A stretch of 64,000 nucleotides of DNA from an uncultured Clostridia bacterium (GCA_947624375.1 CANQKD010000005.1:60122-124121), one strand, 5' to 3'; positions 43,715 to 53,663 are shown, counted from the stretch's first letter. The notes: generated by a model not told the origin, from the letters alone. Numbers and translations are program-made.

Positions 43715-44308
43715 ATGAAGAAAATTGTTTTAGTTTTATGTGCAATGGTTTTATTTTCGGGTTGTACAAAAAACGAAGATACTTCCTCGGTAGCAAATAC
43801 GAACGTTGTAATGAATGAAAATGAGTTTGAGATCATAGATGAGAGTCAGTATTATCGTTTAAAAAAAGGTGATAAAGTATTCCAATATGAAATTTTGAAT
43901 GAAAGTCAAAATATTGTAAAATGTGGTTATTATCCTAAAGAACCTGATATATCAATGTTAAATGGATCAATTGTAAAAGTATCATATCAAGCCGGAACCG
44001 GGTTATCAACAAAATGGACATTCTATTATGATACTGAAAATGATAAGTTTTCCCCTGTATACTATAGCGTGTTCGACGAATTTGGAGAAAATGTAGTGTA
44101 TAAGGAAAATGACAGTATTATAGTAAGTGACATTTTCGATAACACGCAATTTTACATGGTGCTTGACAAATTTAGTTTCCCTGTCGCAAATTCAGTTGAC
44201 CCGTTTATTCAAGCCAAAATTGATGAAGATGGTAAACAAATCGTTATTTCATATTTGACAGGTAATGATTTTGAGGAGATCACAGAGTGCTTTTTAATAT
44301 CAAAATAA
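43715..44308 (+). CDS. small lipoprotein of unknown function
   Basis: 197 residues: a short signal peptide with lipobox LFSGC (Cys17), then a soluble acidic domain with no recognised motif (contains KWTFYYDTENDKFSPVYYSVFDEFGENVVY). Its codons are clearly more A/T-rich than its neighbours (many AAA, AAT, ATA and TTT), which suggests a later arrival. It is followed by its own terminator. Confidence 0.75.
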   Translation: MKKIVLVLCAMVLFSGCTKNEDTSSVANTNVVMNENEFEIIDESQYYRLKKGDKVFQYEILNESQNIVKCGYYPKEPDISMLNGSIVKVSYQAGTGLSTKWTFYYDTENDKFSPVYYSVFDEFGENVVYKENDSIIVSDIFDNTQFYMVLDKFSFPVANSVDPFIQAKIDEDGKQIVISYLTGNDFEEITECFLISK

Positions 44309-44359
44309 TGTAAATTCTGATTTATCATAATAAGCTAATAAGCGTTCTGTACAAATAAC

Positions 44360-44402
44360 GCCCTCTCAAAACGTTCAAAAGCGTTGAGAGGGCGAAACTT
44401 TT
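44360..44402 (+). terminator. terminator after the lipoprotein
   Basis: CGCCCTCTCAA pairs with TTGAGAGGGCG around an AACGTTCAAAAGCG loop, then AAACTTTT. Confidence 0.75.
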
Positions 44403-44437
44403 GTGTGAGACGTGGAAGAATATACTTCCAGAAGTGT

Positions 44438-44780
44438 GTGGGGTAGGCGTGGCTTATGTGGATAAGTGGGCGTGGGAAAGTGCGGCGGTGGGCGGTAGTT
44501 GTTGGGCGTGTAATAATGTTGCTGCTTTCGCAGCGCGCAGGAGCGCGTTCAACGCCTACATTTACATATTTCAACAATTATAGGATGCTAAAATCCACCC
44601 ATTAGTCCCCCATAAGAGAGGGGCGCTGGAAGAATATTCTTCTGGAAGTTTTAGGGGGTTAGTGATGATTTTTTGGGGGAGCAGTAGAGTATTTTTAGGT
44701 TTACTAATGGAAATGGAACATTAAAAAGTGAAAACTTTTTCATACAGTTTGGCATTCTCTGAGAGAACGCGGAAAGAGAG
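44438..44780. repeat. direct repeat, copy A
   Basis: It begins GGGGTAGGCGTGGCTTATGTG and ends near GGAAAGAGAG. By eye it is more than 95% identical to 45146-45486, about 700 bases downstream, including the GTTGCTGCTTTCGCAGC module. Confidence 0.85.
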
Positions 44781-45145
44781 ATAAGGTTTTTTCATAGGGG
44801 AGGCGCAGCTGTTAGAAGCAAGAAAACGAGAGGCAAGAGGTGCGGTTTGAAAAGTTTGCAATAAACTATAAGAACAAGAAACGTACCCACCACATACCGC
44901 CCAAAGAGAAGTTACTGTAAGTATATTCTTCCAACGGTATGGGGCGGCGTGATTTTTGGCAGAGATGTTTTAGTAGGGAGAGTAATAGTGCGAAAATGAG
45001 CTGTGCTTGTTAGGTGCGTTTCTTGCTTCTTGCTTCTAGGTAGACCGCAGTATTGAAAATCTGCCGCGAAAATAGCAAAAGCGTTTCTAACTTCTAGCCT
45101 CTAACATCTTACCTCTAATAGCTGAATATTCTTCCAGTGGCGTGG

Positions 45146-45486
45146 AGGGGGTAGGCGTGGCTTATGTGGGTAAGTGGGCGTGGAAAAGTGCGGCGGTGGG
45201 CGGTAGTTGTTGGGCGTGTAATAATGTTGCTGCTTTCGCAGCGCAGGAGCGCGTTCAACGCCTACATTTACATATTTCAACAATTATAGGCTGCTAAAAT
45301 CCACCCATTAGTCCCCCATAAGAGAGGGGTGCTGGAAGAATATTCTTCCGGAAGTTTTAGGGGGTTAGTGATGATTTTTTGGGGGAGCAGTAGAGTATTT
45401 TTAGGTTTACTAATGGAAATGGAACATTAAAAAGTGAAAACTTTTTCATACAGTTTGGCGTTCTCTGAGAGAACGTGGAAAGAGAG
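45146..45486. repeat. direct repeat, copy B
   Basis: The second copy of the block at 44438-44780. Differences are a few substitutions and a two-base length difference in the GCGC stretch near GCAGCGC(GC)AGGAGC. Confidence 0.85.
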
Positions 45487-45948
45487 CGTTGCGCTACAAC
45501 AAGGAGAGGTTCAGCTTTTAGAAGCAAGATAACTAGAAGTAAGAGGCAATAAGTAGGGGATATTTACAAAGTTGTTGCGCACGCAAGCGCGCGCAGGAAA
45601 GATAGCTATGCGCTACAACTAGGAAAAGCCCTCTATTGCAGGAGCAGCGTTCCCGTTGGGAACGCCCGAAGAATTATTTCGCTTTTAAATTATTTGATGG
45701 CGAAATAATTCTTCCAGCGGTCGCTAGCGACCGCTGTCCTCATTTAAAAACAGTCCACTGGACTGTTTTTAAATTCACCTTTTTCGGAGCGCCTGATGCG
45801 TTTTCGGGGGCGCTGCCCCACCCCCCGCGACCCTTTTGAAAAAGGGTCGATCGAAAACTTTTCCTTTCTTGACAAGACTTTATAGTTAGCGCAAAAGTTG
45901 AAGTCACAACTTCTTGCCTCTTGCCTCTTAATCTCTTGCCTCTAATAG

Positions 45949-45982
45949 CAAAGGCTCTCTTTTTTACAAGAAAGCCTTTTTG
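45949..45982 (-). terminator. terminator of the rubredoxin gene
   Basis: AAAGGCT...AGCCTTT with a T-run on the minus strand side, just after the rubredoxin stop. Confidence 0.6.
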
Positions 45983-45994
45983 TTATGCATTGTT

Positions 45995-46150
45995 TTACGC
46001 TTCTTCAAAAGCATCTTTTCCCAGTCCGCAGGTGGGGCAGGTCCAGTCGTCGGGTACGTCCTCCCACTTGGTGCCGGGGGCTATGCCGTTGTCGGGATCG
46101 CCCAGCGCTTCGTCATATACATAGCCGCAGGGGCAAGCATATTTCTTCAT
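45995..46150 (-). CDS. rubredoxin
   Basis: 51 residues: [19 protein letters not shown] continuing to [16 protein letters not shown]. Both CxxCG iron knuckles (CPCGY with the flanking Cys, CPTCG), the central [15 protein letters not shown] and the length are those of a classic rubredoxin. The ATG at 46148-46150 has AAAGGAG seven bases upstream; the ATG six bases earlier is too close to it. It lies 27 bases after the reverse rubrerythrin gene on the same strand, and is probably its electron donor. Confidence 0.93.
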   Translation of the reverse strand: MKKYACPCGYVYDEALGDPDNGIAPGTKWEDVPDDWTCPTCGLGKDAFEEA

Positions 46151-46177
46151 ATCCATACTCCTTTCATTGTGTATGTA

Positions 46178-46765
46178 TTACTTGAAGTATCTCTCCAGCA
46201 GTCCTTTAAGAGCCTTGCCGTGACGTGCCTCGTCTCTTGCCATTTCGTGAACGGTGTCATGTATAGCATCGAGGTTGTTCTTCTTAGCGCACTTAGCAAG
46301 GTCAGTCTTGCCCTGTGTTGCGCCGAACTCACAGTCAACTCTCCATGCAAGGTTGTCCTTGGTGGAAGCTTTCATATTCGGTTCGAGCTCTTCACCGAGC
46401 ATCTCGGCAAACTTGGCTGCGTGCTCTGCTTCTTCATAAGCTGCCTTTTCCCAGTAAAGACCTACTTCGGGGTAGCCCTCGCGGTGAGCTATTCTCGCCA
46501 TGCAAAGATACATACCTACCTCGCTGCACTCGCCGTTGAAGTTGGCTTTCAGCTGCTCGAGTATATAAGCCTTGTCCTCGTCGCTAACGTCGGGGTTGTT
46601 CTTTACGGTCTTGGCGTAAATGCCGTACTCGTGCTCGGCAGCAAGAGTGATCTCGCCCTCAACCTTCTTAAACATTGATGAAGCGGCATGGCATACGGGG
46701 CACTCGGCAGGTGCTGCATCGCCCTCATATATGTATCCGCAAACAGTACATACAAATTTTGACAT
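46178..46765 (-). CDS. reverse rubrerythrin (rubredoxin domain first)
   Basis: 195 residues from [16 protein letters not shown], with GGAGG upstream. The N-terminal 40 residues are a rubredoxin-type domain (CTVCGY...CPVCHA). A ferritin-like diiron domain follows with [33 protein letters not shown] and [20 protein letters not shown]. This order is that of clostridial reverse rubrerythrins, which act as NADH-linked peroxidases with rubredoxin. Together with the adjacent rubredoxin it forms a peroxide-defence unit. Confidence 0.94.
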   Translation of the reverse strand: MSKFVCTVCGYIYEGDAAPAECPVCHAASSMFKKVEGEITLAAEHEYGIYAKTVKNNPDVSDEDKAYILEQLKANFNGECSEVGMYLCMARIAHREGYPEVGLYWEKAAYEEAEHAAKFAEMLGEELEPNMKASTKDNLAWRVDCEFGATQGKTDLAKCAKKNNLDAIHDTVHEMARDEARHGKALKGLLERYFK

Positions 46766-46877
46766 ATAAATTACCTCCATCATACAAAATTCTGCGGCAG
46801 TTTGAGCCACAATTAAAGTATACCACACAAAAGGGGCGTTTGTCAATCGCTTAAATATGTAAAATGAATGAAATTTA

Positions 46878-47765
46878 TCAGTATGTGTACTTGCCCTGAG
46901 GCTGGGCTATCTTGCAGTCTGAAAGCCATGATAAAAACCTGTTAGCGGCTGACAAAGTTACATCTAAAATTTCCGGCGGCATATCTTTGCTTTCAAATTT
47001 TGCAACGCCCTCTACGTTTTCGTCGGGGGTATACTGCCAGCCGAATGCTTTCATTATCGCTTTGCAGGTGAGCTCTGCTTCAAACTCTTTCTGCTCGGGC
47101 GGAATATCGCACCGCTTAGGTATCTTGCAGCCCAGAAAGTCTTTGTCGGTTATTTCTTTATCCTGCGGCAGATGACCGCACAGCAGGTGACCTATCTCAT
47201 GAAAGAATGTCGGCATCTGCTCGGTGAGTTTATGCCTGATGTTCAGTACCATGGCATAGTGGGTATACAGCCTGAGCGGTTCGCCCTTTTTGCCGCGGCA
47301 CTCTATAGGCATCGGCGCTTTCTGGTATATCATCTCGCCGAAAAGGCGTTCGCCGAAGTCCTGTTCGCCAAAATACACGCCGTGACTGCTGAGCACATAC
47401 ACAAGTTCTTCTTTTGTAAACGGCGGCACTGTGGGCAGTTCATAGCTTTTTTGCTGTTGCATCCAGCTGCGGAGCGGTTCACCCTCGGGGCTGTAGGTAT
47501 CGCACGCCTCGTAATATATCTCCAGCGGCGAAAATGGCTTTACAATAAGAAGCGGCCTTGCCTCGGGTTTTATAAGTCTGCCGTAATCTCTAAGCCAGGT
47601 GCTCTCGTTTGCTGCAAAACCGAGCCCGGGTCTTTGCACCAGCAGCACAGCCGAATTATACAGCGAAAGCCCCGACATCTGCCACATATACGGCGCATAA
47701 TCATACAGATCTTCAAGCATATCGTGTTTTATTATATATGTTAGTATGGGATCGTTCGGCCTCAT
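46878..47765 (-). CDS. ArdC-like / ImmA-IrrE-like zinc metallopeptidase
   Basis: 295 residues. Residues 25-80 ([52 protein letters not shown]) resemble the ssDNA-binding N-domain of ArdC-type antirestriction proteins. A zinc protease motif HEIGH lies at 189-193, with a likely third ligand in EFEAE (228-231). The start overlaps the pflA stop as ATGA, so it is the third gene of the pfl operon. No restriction or plasmid gene is nearby. A regulatory peptidase is as likely as an antirestriction role. Confidence 0.7.
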   Translation of the reverse strand: MRPNDPILTYIIKHDMLEDLYDYAPYMWQMSGLSLYNSAVLLVQRPGLGFAANESTWLRDYGRLIKPEARPLLIVKPFSPLEIYYEACDTYSPEGEPLRSWMQQQKSYELPTVPPFTKEELVYVLSSHGVYFGEQDFGERLFGEMIYQKAPMPIECRGKKGEPLRLYTHYAMVLNIRHKLTEQMPTFFHEIGHLLCGHLPQDKEITDKDFLGCKIPKRCDIPPEQKEFEAELTCKAIMKAFGWQYTPDENVEGVAKFESKDMPPEILDVTLSAANRFLSWLSDCKIAQPQGKYTY

Positions 47766-48502
47766 AAATTCGCCGCCTTTCTATTTGTCTTTTTATCTTT
47801 AAGAGCATACAGCCGCTCAATAACGCTTGCAGGTGTTTCTTCGGTATCTTTCAAAGGGAACGGAATACCCAGCTTTTCATATTTTGCAGAGCACATTTTT
47901 TTAAACGGCAAAAGCTCCGTTTTCTTAACGCACTTATGCGCCGAGGCTATCTCAAACAGCCGCCGCACATTTTCTTCGCTGTCGGTAAAGCCCTTTATTA
48001 TAACCTGCCGAAGATACGTATCTATATGCATTTTATCCAGCAGTAAAAGAAAATCATCGGCGGCTTGCATATCCATTCCGCAGAAATCTTTGTATGCTTT
48101 TGCATCGGTAGATTTGTAATCGAGAAGCACGGTGTCGGTATATTGCAGAAGCTGCATAACATCATCGTTTATAACACAGCCGCTGGTATCAAGGCAGGTG
48201 GAAATACCGCTTTGTTTGCAAAGAGAGAAAAGCTGCGTTACGAATTTTGCCTGCAACAGCGGTTCGCCGCCTGAAACGGTAACGCCGCCGTCACTTCCGA
48301 AGTAGCTTTTGCAGCGTTCTACACGTTTCATAACTTCCTGCGCGGTGTACTCGCTGCCGCCGCTCAGATCCCATGTTTCGGGGTTGTGGCAGCATTTGCA
48401 GCGCAGTTTGCACCCCTGCATGAATACCACATACCGCACGCCGGGACCATCAACAGTGCCAAGCGACTGAAAGCTGCTTATTCTGCCGAAGATCTCGCAC
48501 AT
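47762..48502 (-). CDS. pflA: pyruvate formate-lyase activating enzyme
   Basis: 246 residues. The radical SAM cluster is C31-x3-C35-x2-C38 in MQGCKLRCKCCHNPETW. DGPGVRYVVFMQGC and GGVTVSGGEPLLQ (SAM binding) are typical of PflA. It installs the glycyl radical on PFL. The start overlaps the pflB stop by one base (TAATG). The closest substrate is the upstream pflB. Confidence 0.97.
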   Translation of the reverse strand: MCEIFGRISSFQSLGTVDGPGVRYVVFMQGCKLRCKCCHNPETWDLSGGSEYTAQEVMKRVERCKSYFGSDGGVTVSGGEPLLQAKFVTQLFSLCKQSGISTCLDTSGCVINDDVMQLLQYTDTVLLDYKSTDAKAYKDFCGMDMQAADDFLLLLDKMHIDTYLRQVIIKGFTDSEENVRRLFEIASAHKCVKKTELLPFKKMCSAKYEKLGIPFPLKDTEETPASVIERLYALKDKKTNRKAANL

Positions 48503-50733
48503 TATATAGCCTCGTGGAATGTGCGCATAATAACTTCTCTTTGCTGCTCACGAGAGAGCTTGCAGAAGTTCACCGCATAGCCAGAAACGCGTATAGTAAG
48601 ATTGGGGTAATCTTCGGGACACTCATACGCTTTGAGAAGCGTTTCGCGATTCATGACGTTCACGTTTATATGGTGCGCGGCGTTGAGGAAATATCCCGTC
48701 AGTATAGCAACAAGATTGTCGGTGCGCTCTGTTTCGCTCTTGCCCAGCGCCTCGGGTATTATAGAAAACGTGTTTGAAATGCCATCCATACAAGCTGAGT
48801 ACGAAAGCTTTGATACAGAGTTGAGTGATGCCAGAGCGCCGTTTTCTTCTCTGCCGTGCATGGGGTTTGCGCCGGGTGCGAAAGGCTCGCCTTTCTTTCT
48901 GCCGTCGGGCGTTGAGCCTGTTTTCTTGCCGTACATAACGTTTGAAGTAATAGTCAGCACCGAAAGGGTGTGCTTGGCGTTTCTGTAGGTGGGAGTTTTC
49001 TTCAGCTCATCTATAAACTCGTGCAGCATATCCTGCGCTATGGTGTCCGCACGGTCGTCATCGTTGCCGTACTTGGGGAAATCGCCCGTAGTTTCAAAAT
49101 CAACTATAATGCCGCTTTCATCGCGCACAGGCTTTACCTTTGCATACTTTATAGCCGAAAGCGAATCTGTCAGCACCGAAAGCCCTGCCACGCCAAACGC
49201 CATAAGCCGCTCAACATCGGTATCGTGCAGTGCCATTTGTATCTTTTCATACGCATACTTGTCATGCATATAGTGTATCACGTTCATAGTGTTTACATAC
49301 AGCCTGCACAGCCATTCGCGGTAAAGGCGGAATCTCTCCATTACCTTGTCGTAGTCAAGATACTCGTCCTGCATGGGCTGCATCTGCGGCCCTACACGTG
49401 TGCCGAATACGTTGTCTATACCGCCGTTTATAGCCAGCAGCAGAAGCTTTGCCAAATTCGCCCTCGCGCCGAAAAACTGCATCTGCTTGCCTACCTTCAT
49501 AGCCGAAACACAGCAGGCTATCGCGTAATCATCGCCGAAGTGAGGACGCATAAGATCATCGTTTTCATACTGTATTGAATCGGTATCCTGCGAAACCTTT
49601 GCGCAGAAGCGTTTGAAGCCCTCGGGCAGGCGTGCGCTCCACAGCACTGTGAGGTTCGGCTCGGGCGCGCTGCCTAAAGTATACAGCGTGTTTAGTATGC
49701 GGAAACTTGACTTTGTTACCAGCGTTGTGTTGTTCTCGCCCATGCCGCCAACGCTTTCGGTTATCCACATCGGGTCGCCGCCGAAAAGCTCGTTGTAGTC
49801 GGGCGTGCGCAGGTGGCGAGCCATTCTCAGCTTCATAACAAACTGGTCGAAAAGCTCCTGCGCGCTTTTTTCATCGAGTATGCCGTTTTTCATGTCGCGT
49901 TCTATGTATATGTCAAAAAATGTGCTTACCCTGCCAAGCGACATCGCCGCGCCGTTCTGCTCCTTGTTCGCGGCAAGGTAGCCAAAATATGTCCACTGCA
50001 TAGCTTCACGCGCGGTGGAAGCAGGCTGACTTATATCAAAGCCGTAGATGGCAGCCATTTCTTTAAGCTTGCCAAGGAAGTTTATCTGCTGGAAGAGTTC
50101 CTCGGTGAGTTTTATAGTATCGGCGTTCATTACGCCATCGCCGATCTTCAGTTTGTCTTGCTGCTTTTGTTCTATGAGAGCATCAACGCCGTAAAGAGCC
50201 ACCCTGCGGTAGTCGCCGATTATCCTGCCTCTGCCGTATGCATCGGGCAGACCCGTGAGCAGTGCGCAGTGACGTGCGGCTTTCATCTCGGGGGTGTAGC
50301 AGCGGAAAACGCCGTCGTTGTGGGTGGTGCGGTAGGTGAAGTATTCTTCTATCTTGTCCGAGAGCTTGTAGCCGTAAGCCTCGCAAGCCTCACGAGCCAT
50401 TCTTATGCCGCCGAAAGGGTTCACGCCTCTTTTGAGGGGCGCGTCCGTCTGCAAGCCGACAATAAGCTCGTTTTCCTTGTCAAGGTAGCCTGCCTTGTAG
50501 TTGCACAGAGAAGAAACGGTCGTGGTGTCAATGTCCAGCACGCCGCCTTTTTCGCGCTCCTGTTTTTGCAGACCGCGCAGCTTGTCCATAAGGGAGTTGG
50601 TGCGCTCGGTCGCCGTTTCGAGGAAGCTGTCGTCGCCGGTGTAGGGGGTGTAGTTTGTCTGAATGAAGTTACGCACGTTAATGCCGGTGCACCAGTCGCC
50701 CTGCGTAAAGCCTTGCCATTGGGTGAATTTCAT
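48502..50733 (-). CDS. pflB: formate C-acetyltransferase (pyruvate formate-lyase)
   Basis: 743 residues from [15 protein letters not shown], with GGAGGATC before it. The active-site Cys-Cys pair is in [13 protein letters not shown] and the C-terminal glycyl-radical loop is RVSGYAVNF, about 25 residues from the end. It cleaves pyruvate and CoA to formate and acetyl-CoA. It is the first gene of the pflB-pflA-metallopeptidase operon. Only about 40 bases separate the start codon from element 8, so its promoter must overlap or lie inside that element. Confidence 0.97.
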   Translation of the reverse strand: MKFTQWQGFTQGDWCTGINVRNFIQTNYTPYTGDDSFLETATERTNSLMDKLRGLQKQEREKGGVLDIDTTTVSSLCNYKAGYLDKENELIVGLQTDAPLKRGVNPFGGIRMAREACEAYGYKLSDKIEEYFTYRTTHNDGVFRCYTPEMKAARHCALLTGLPDAYGRGRIIGDYRRVALYGVDALIEQKQQDKLKIGDGVMNADTIKLTEELFQQINFLGKLKEMAAIYGFDISQPASTAREAMQWTYFGYLAANKEQNGAAMSLGRVSTFFDIYIERDMKNGILDEKSAQELFDQFVMKLRMARHLRTPDYNELFGGDPMWITESVGGMGENNTTLVTKSSFRILNTLYTLGSAPEPNLTVLWSARLPEGFKRFCAKVSQDTDSIQYENDDLMRPHFGDDYAIACCVSAMKVGKQMQFFGARANLAKLLLLAINGGIDNVFGTRVGPQMQPMQDEYLDYDKVMERFRLYREWLCRLYVNTMNVIHYMHDKYAYEKIQMALHDTDVERLMAFGVAGLSVLTDSLSAIKYAKVKPVRDESGIIVDFETTGDFPKYGNDDDRADTIAQDMLHEFIDELKKTPTYRNAKHTLSVLTITSNVMYGKKTGSTPDGRKKGEPFAPGANPMHGREENGALASLNSVSKLSYSACMDGISNTFSIIPEALGKSETERTDNLVAILTGYFLNAAHHINVNVMNRETLLKAYECPEDYPNLTIRVSGYAVNFCKLSREQQREVIMRTFHEAI

Positions 50734-50773
50734 AATGATCCTCCTATTAGATAAAGGGTTATAAATGTTGTTG

Positions 50774-51839
50774 TTTGCGCTTACGCGCAGCGCAGGAGCG
50801 CGTTCAACGCCCCACAACGCGCAAGGGCTTTAAGTCTTGTCAAGAAAGGGAAAGTTTTCGGTCAAGCTCTTTTTTACAGTTGCTTCGCAACTGCCAAGGC
50901 TTGTCATGGGTCGTAGCGTATGCAAGCATACGCTGGGTGAAACCCCCGTCGCCCTCCGCAGAGGGCGAAAGCCCATACACCGTGCGCTCCGCAAATGGGT
51001 GCAGCGACTGCTAGCAGTCGCCTACAAAATAGTCCTGTGGACTATTTTGAAATGAGGGCAGCGGTCGTAAACGACCGCGGGGAAGAATTTTTCGCATTTT
51101 AATTTTGGAGCGATAAATTCTTCGGGCGTTCCCAAAGGGAACGCTACGCCCATGCAAGAGAGGGCGTTCCCTAGTTGTAGTGCAACGCTCTCTTTCCGCG
51201 TTCTCTCAGAGAACGCCGTGCTATGTGAAAAAATCTTATAAAACAAATCTATAAATTATAAATATTCTCACCCACTATCCGTCCAACAAAAGGGAACTGG
51301 AATAATATTCTGCCGGTCATCTTTTGGATAGGTGTAAGGTTCCTTTTTGGGATATACGGCTGTTGTGTGGCGTTAAACAGCTCCTGCGGTGCACAACAGC
51401 GCAAACTTTTAACAAAGCTGTTGCGCACGCAAGCGCACGCAGGAGTAATAGTCGGGTCTTTTCAAAGGAGAGGCTCAGCTTTTAGAAGCAAGAAAACTAG
51501 AAGCAAGAGGCAAGATGTTTGGCTTTGAAAAGACTGCACAAAGCTATAAAAAGTATTTTCTTGCTTCTTGCCTCTATCTGAACCGCAGATATGGAAAACT
51601 GCCGCAAGAGTTCTTAAAAACGTTTCTTACTTCTAACCTCTCACTTCTAACCTCTAGCAGCAGAGCGCACGATGTAGGGGATTTCGCCGTCTGCGGACGG
51701 CGACGAGGGTTTCACCCTCGACCTGACAAGCCTTTTGAAAAAGGCTTGACCTAAAACTTTCCCTTTCTTGACAAGATTTAAAACCTTTGCACGTTGTGGG
51801 GCGTTAAACAGCTCCGCAGGTGCTGCGAAAGCAGCAAAA
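50774..51839. repeat. mosaic intergenic element 8, inverted ends
   Basis: The left end TTTGCGCTTACGCGCAGCGCAGGAGCGCGTTCAACGCCCC (50774-50813) mirrors the right end GGGGCGTTAAACAGCTCCGCAGG...GCTGCGAAAGCAGC (51798-51836). The end stem is GCGCTTACGCGC on one side and GCTGCTTTCGCAGC on the other. The left tail module is varied to AAGCTC...TTTTTTACAGTTGCTTCGCAACTG. Also present: CAGTCCTGTGGACTA-type, CGGTCGTAAACGACCG, CGTTCCCAAAGGGAACG, CGTTCTCTCAGAGAACG, an ATATTCTGCC palindrome (about 51310) and a TTAGAAG hairpin (51480-51660). No gene is supported. Confidence 0.8.
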
Positions 51840-51861
51840 TAATTTTCTTCTATAAAAATAA

Positions 51862-51895
51862 TATCACGTCTCGGCTTAGATGTCAAGACGTGATA
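51862..51895 (-). terminator. hairpin after the phosphoribosyltransferase
   Basis: TATCACGTCT (51862-51871) pairs with AGACGTGATA (51886-51895). The minus strand then has a T-rich ATTATTTTTAT run. Confidence 0.7.
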
Positions 51896-51946
51896 AGCAC
51901 AATATATTGTATCTGACCTTGCGTAATTTGCACAAAATGCACAATA

Positions 51947-52576
51947 TCAGAGCTTTGAGTAACCGTAGCTGTTGATAAGCGCATCGACCTTTACGCCGTT
52001 TTTGCACATGGGGCAGCTGTCGGCAGAGTAGTTCTCATACTTGGGCAGGTCGCCGGGCGTGAAAATAGAATGCACCTCAACGTCGTGCGACTGATCAATA
52101 GCCGAGAAGATCGCCGCTATTCCTGCCAGCTGACCGTTGTAGTATTTCAGGCAGTCAACGGTTCTCGAAATGGTCTTGCCGGTGGAGGCTGACGAAATAA
52201 GCACTACCACCTGCTTGCCCCATATGAGTTTCTGCGTATTATCGCGGAAGATCAGCTGGTTGTTAGCGTTGAGCTCGGGGGTAACTACCTTGATGTCAGA
52301 GCCGCTGTTTATGCCTGCGTTTGAAAGCTCGCGCGCCAGAAACGCGCCGATGACCTCGGTGCCCTCGAGGCAGATGATCGTTTCAATATGCGTTGAACTG
52401 TAGCCCGATGCAAGCTCCTCGGCGGCTGCTTTTGCCATCTGCGAGCTTGTCTTTATCGAGGTCATATCGACATAATAGTTTACGTGCGAGTGGTTTGTGG
52501 CGAAGTGACCGGGTATTACGCCTATTTTAATGTTCCTGTTTTTGCGTGATGTTATTTCCTGAAGTCTGTTTTCCAT
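51947..52576 (-). CDS. orotate-phosphoribosyltransferase-like PRTase
   Basis: 209 residues from MENRLQEITSRKNRNIKIGV, with GGAGGATAAACC before it. The PRPP-binding type segment is VVVLISSASTGKTISRTVDCL; YVDMTSIKTSSQMAKAAAEELA and ICLEGTEVIGAFLARELSNAG precede it. The usual two acidic residues before TGKT are replaced by SSAS, and the C-terminus has CPMCKNG, a possible metal knuckle. It is a phosphoribosyltransferase fold protein, not a certain PyrE. A minus-strand TTGAAC/TATACT promoter lies about 50 bases upstream. Confidence 0.8.
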   Translation of the reverse strand: MENRLQEITSRKNRNIKIGVIPGHFATNHSHVNYYVDMTSIKTSSQMAKAAAEELASGYSSTHIETIICLEGTEVIGAFLARELSNAGINSGSDIKVVTPELNANNQLIFRDNTQKLIWGKQVVVLISSASTGKTISRTVDCLKYYNGQLAGIAAIFSAIDQSHDVEVHSIFTPGDLPKYENYSADSCPMCKNGVKVDALINSYGYSKL

Positions 52577-52696
52577 ATGGTTTATCCTCCTGTGCGAAAC
52601 ATAATTATTAGTAATAGTATACCACTTTTTCGCAGTTTGTTCAATATGCAATAGTCATAAAATTTGCACCGCTTTTTTGACAAGCTGCAAAGGCTG

Positions 52697-52725
52697 TTGA
52701 CGTTTTCGCAAAAAAGTATTATACT
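52697..52725 (+). promoter_or_regulatory. promoter of the 123-residue hypothetical gene
   Basis: TTGACG (52697-52702), 17-base spacer, TATACT (52720-52725). Confidence 0.7.
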
Positions 52726-52755
52726 ATTATAAACGAATGTAAACGGGGTGTATGC

Positions 52756-53127
52756 ATGAGCTTATTCGACATATTAAAAAAGGACAAGCAAGGCAGCGGT
52801 AAATGCAACAAGGTAAAAATACCTGCCTTTGTAAAGCAAAGCGGCGTTAAGTGCAAAGAGTTCAGCTTTGAGGCGATAAAAACAGAAGTTTTAGATGCCA
52901 TGGTAGAGGGCAAGCCGGAGCTTATACCTACTCTTACGCCATCAAATTACTATGCCTCAAAGGCGAGCTACCTGCTTGCAAGGGTGTACTATCTGCCGGA
53001 TTATTCAAAGATAATGATGAACATAACCTACTATGTTGCGGATCAGCCGCGGCACTCTACCATATACCGCGAAATATCTTACGACATTATGAAGAAGATA
53101 TGTGAGAGGTTCGGGCAGTATATCTAA
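52756..53127 (+). CDS. hypothetical cytosolic protein, 123 residues
   Basis: I do not recognise it. It has a clear promoter and a GGGGTG site before ATG 52756. It has a basic N-terminus (LKKDKQGSGKCNKVKIPAF), no signal or membrane helix, and a conserved-looking aromatic segment (NYYASKASYLLARVYYLPDY). It is divergent from the phosphoribosyltransferase and convergent with the PAP2 gene, with a 4-base overlap. Confidence 0.7.
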   Translation: MSLFDILKKDKQGSGKCNKVKIPAFVKQSGVKCKEFSFEAIKTEVLDAMVEGKPELIPTLTPSNYYASKASYLLARVYYLPDYSKIMMNITYYVADQPRHSTIYREISYDIMKKICERFGQYI

Positions 53128-53663
53128 CAGCTTTTGCGTTTTCTTTCATACTCAAAGATCGCGCGGACAAGTACCGCGCAGAGCGTGCCCATTACCGCGC
53201 CGACTATGACGTCAGACAGCCAGTGGACTGTAAAATAGACTCTTGAAAAGCCTACGATAAAAGCGAAGGCAAGGGCTATAATGCCTATGTTTTTCTTCTT
53301 CAGGAAAATTGACACCGCGCAGGCGAACGATGAACAGGTATGGCTGGAGGGGAATGAGTACCCCGATGGCGCGGAAATAAGCAGTTTTATGTCATCGCGC
53401 ATGATAAAGGGGCGCTGGCGGCACACTATAAATTTAAGGGCGTACTCGGAGAGCATGAACGCGCAGAAAAGCGACAGCGCATACACTATGCCGAAGCGGC
53501 GGGTGGGCTTGTATATCAGCAGAAAAAGACCTATGGCTATCCACAAAATGCCCTTCTCGGTGGCGTAGGTGACTATTTTAAGAAGCGGTGTTAAAATGCC
53601 GTTTTGTATGCCCAGCATAAAGTCGGCGGCGGCGTTGTCTGCTTGTATTATAAAGTCGTACAT
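53124..53663 (-). CDS. PAP2-family phosphatase, membrane
   Basis: 179 residues from MYDFIIQADNAAADFML, with AAAGG nine bases upstream. It has five to six helices. The three PAP2 motifs are KFIVCRQRP, SGYSFPSSHTCSS and SRVYFTVHWLSDVIVG, all with catalytic Arg/His present. It probably removes phosphate from undecaprenyl-PP or a phospholipid outside the membrane. Confidence 0.93.
   Translation of the reverse strand: MYDFIIQADNAAADFMLGIQNGILTPLLKIVTYATEKGILWIAIGLFLLIYKPTRRFGIVYALSLFCAFMLSEYALKFIVCRQRPFIMRDDIKLLISAPSGYSFPSSHTCSSFACAVSIFLKKKNIGIIALAFAFIVGFSRVYFTVHWLSDVIVGAVMGTLCAVLVRAIFEYERKRKSC

Larger units (their letters stand above)
44403..45940. repeat. mosaic intergenic region 7, compound
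   Basis: About 1.5 kb without a supported gene, between the lipoprotein and rubredoxin. It contains a direct repeat of about 340 bases (44438-44780 and 45146-45486), three GAATATTC-centred imperfect palindromes (44627-44660, 44915-44945, 45333-45355), GCTGCTTTCGCAGC stems, a 5' GGTCGCTAGCGACC stem, CAGTCCACTGGACTG (45750-45764) and, near the right end, the ACCCTTTTGAAAAAGGGT module. It looks like several elements inserted into or recombined with one another. Confidence 0.75.

Noticed and set aside
49813..50754. A 313-codon frame opposite pflB
   Set aside because: Antisense shadow of a firmly identified gene; no ribosome site.
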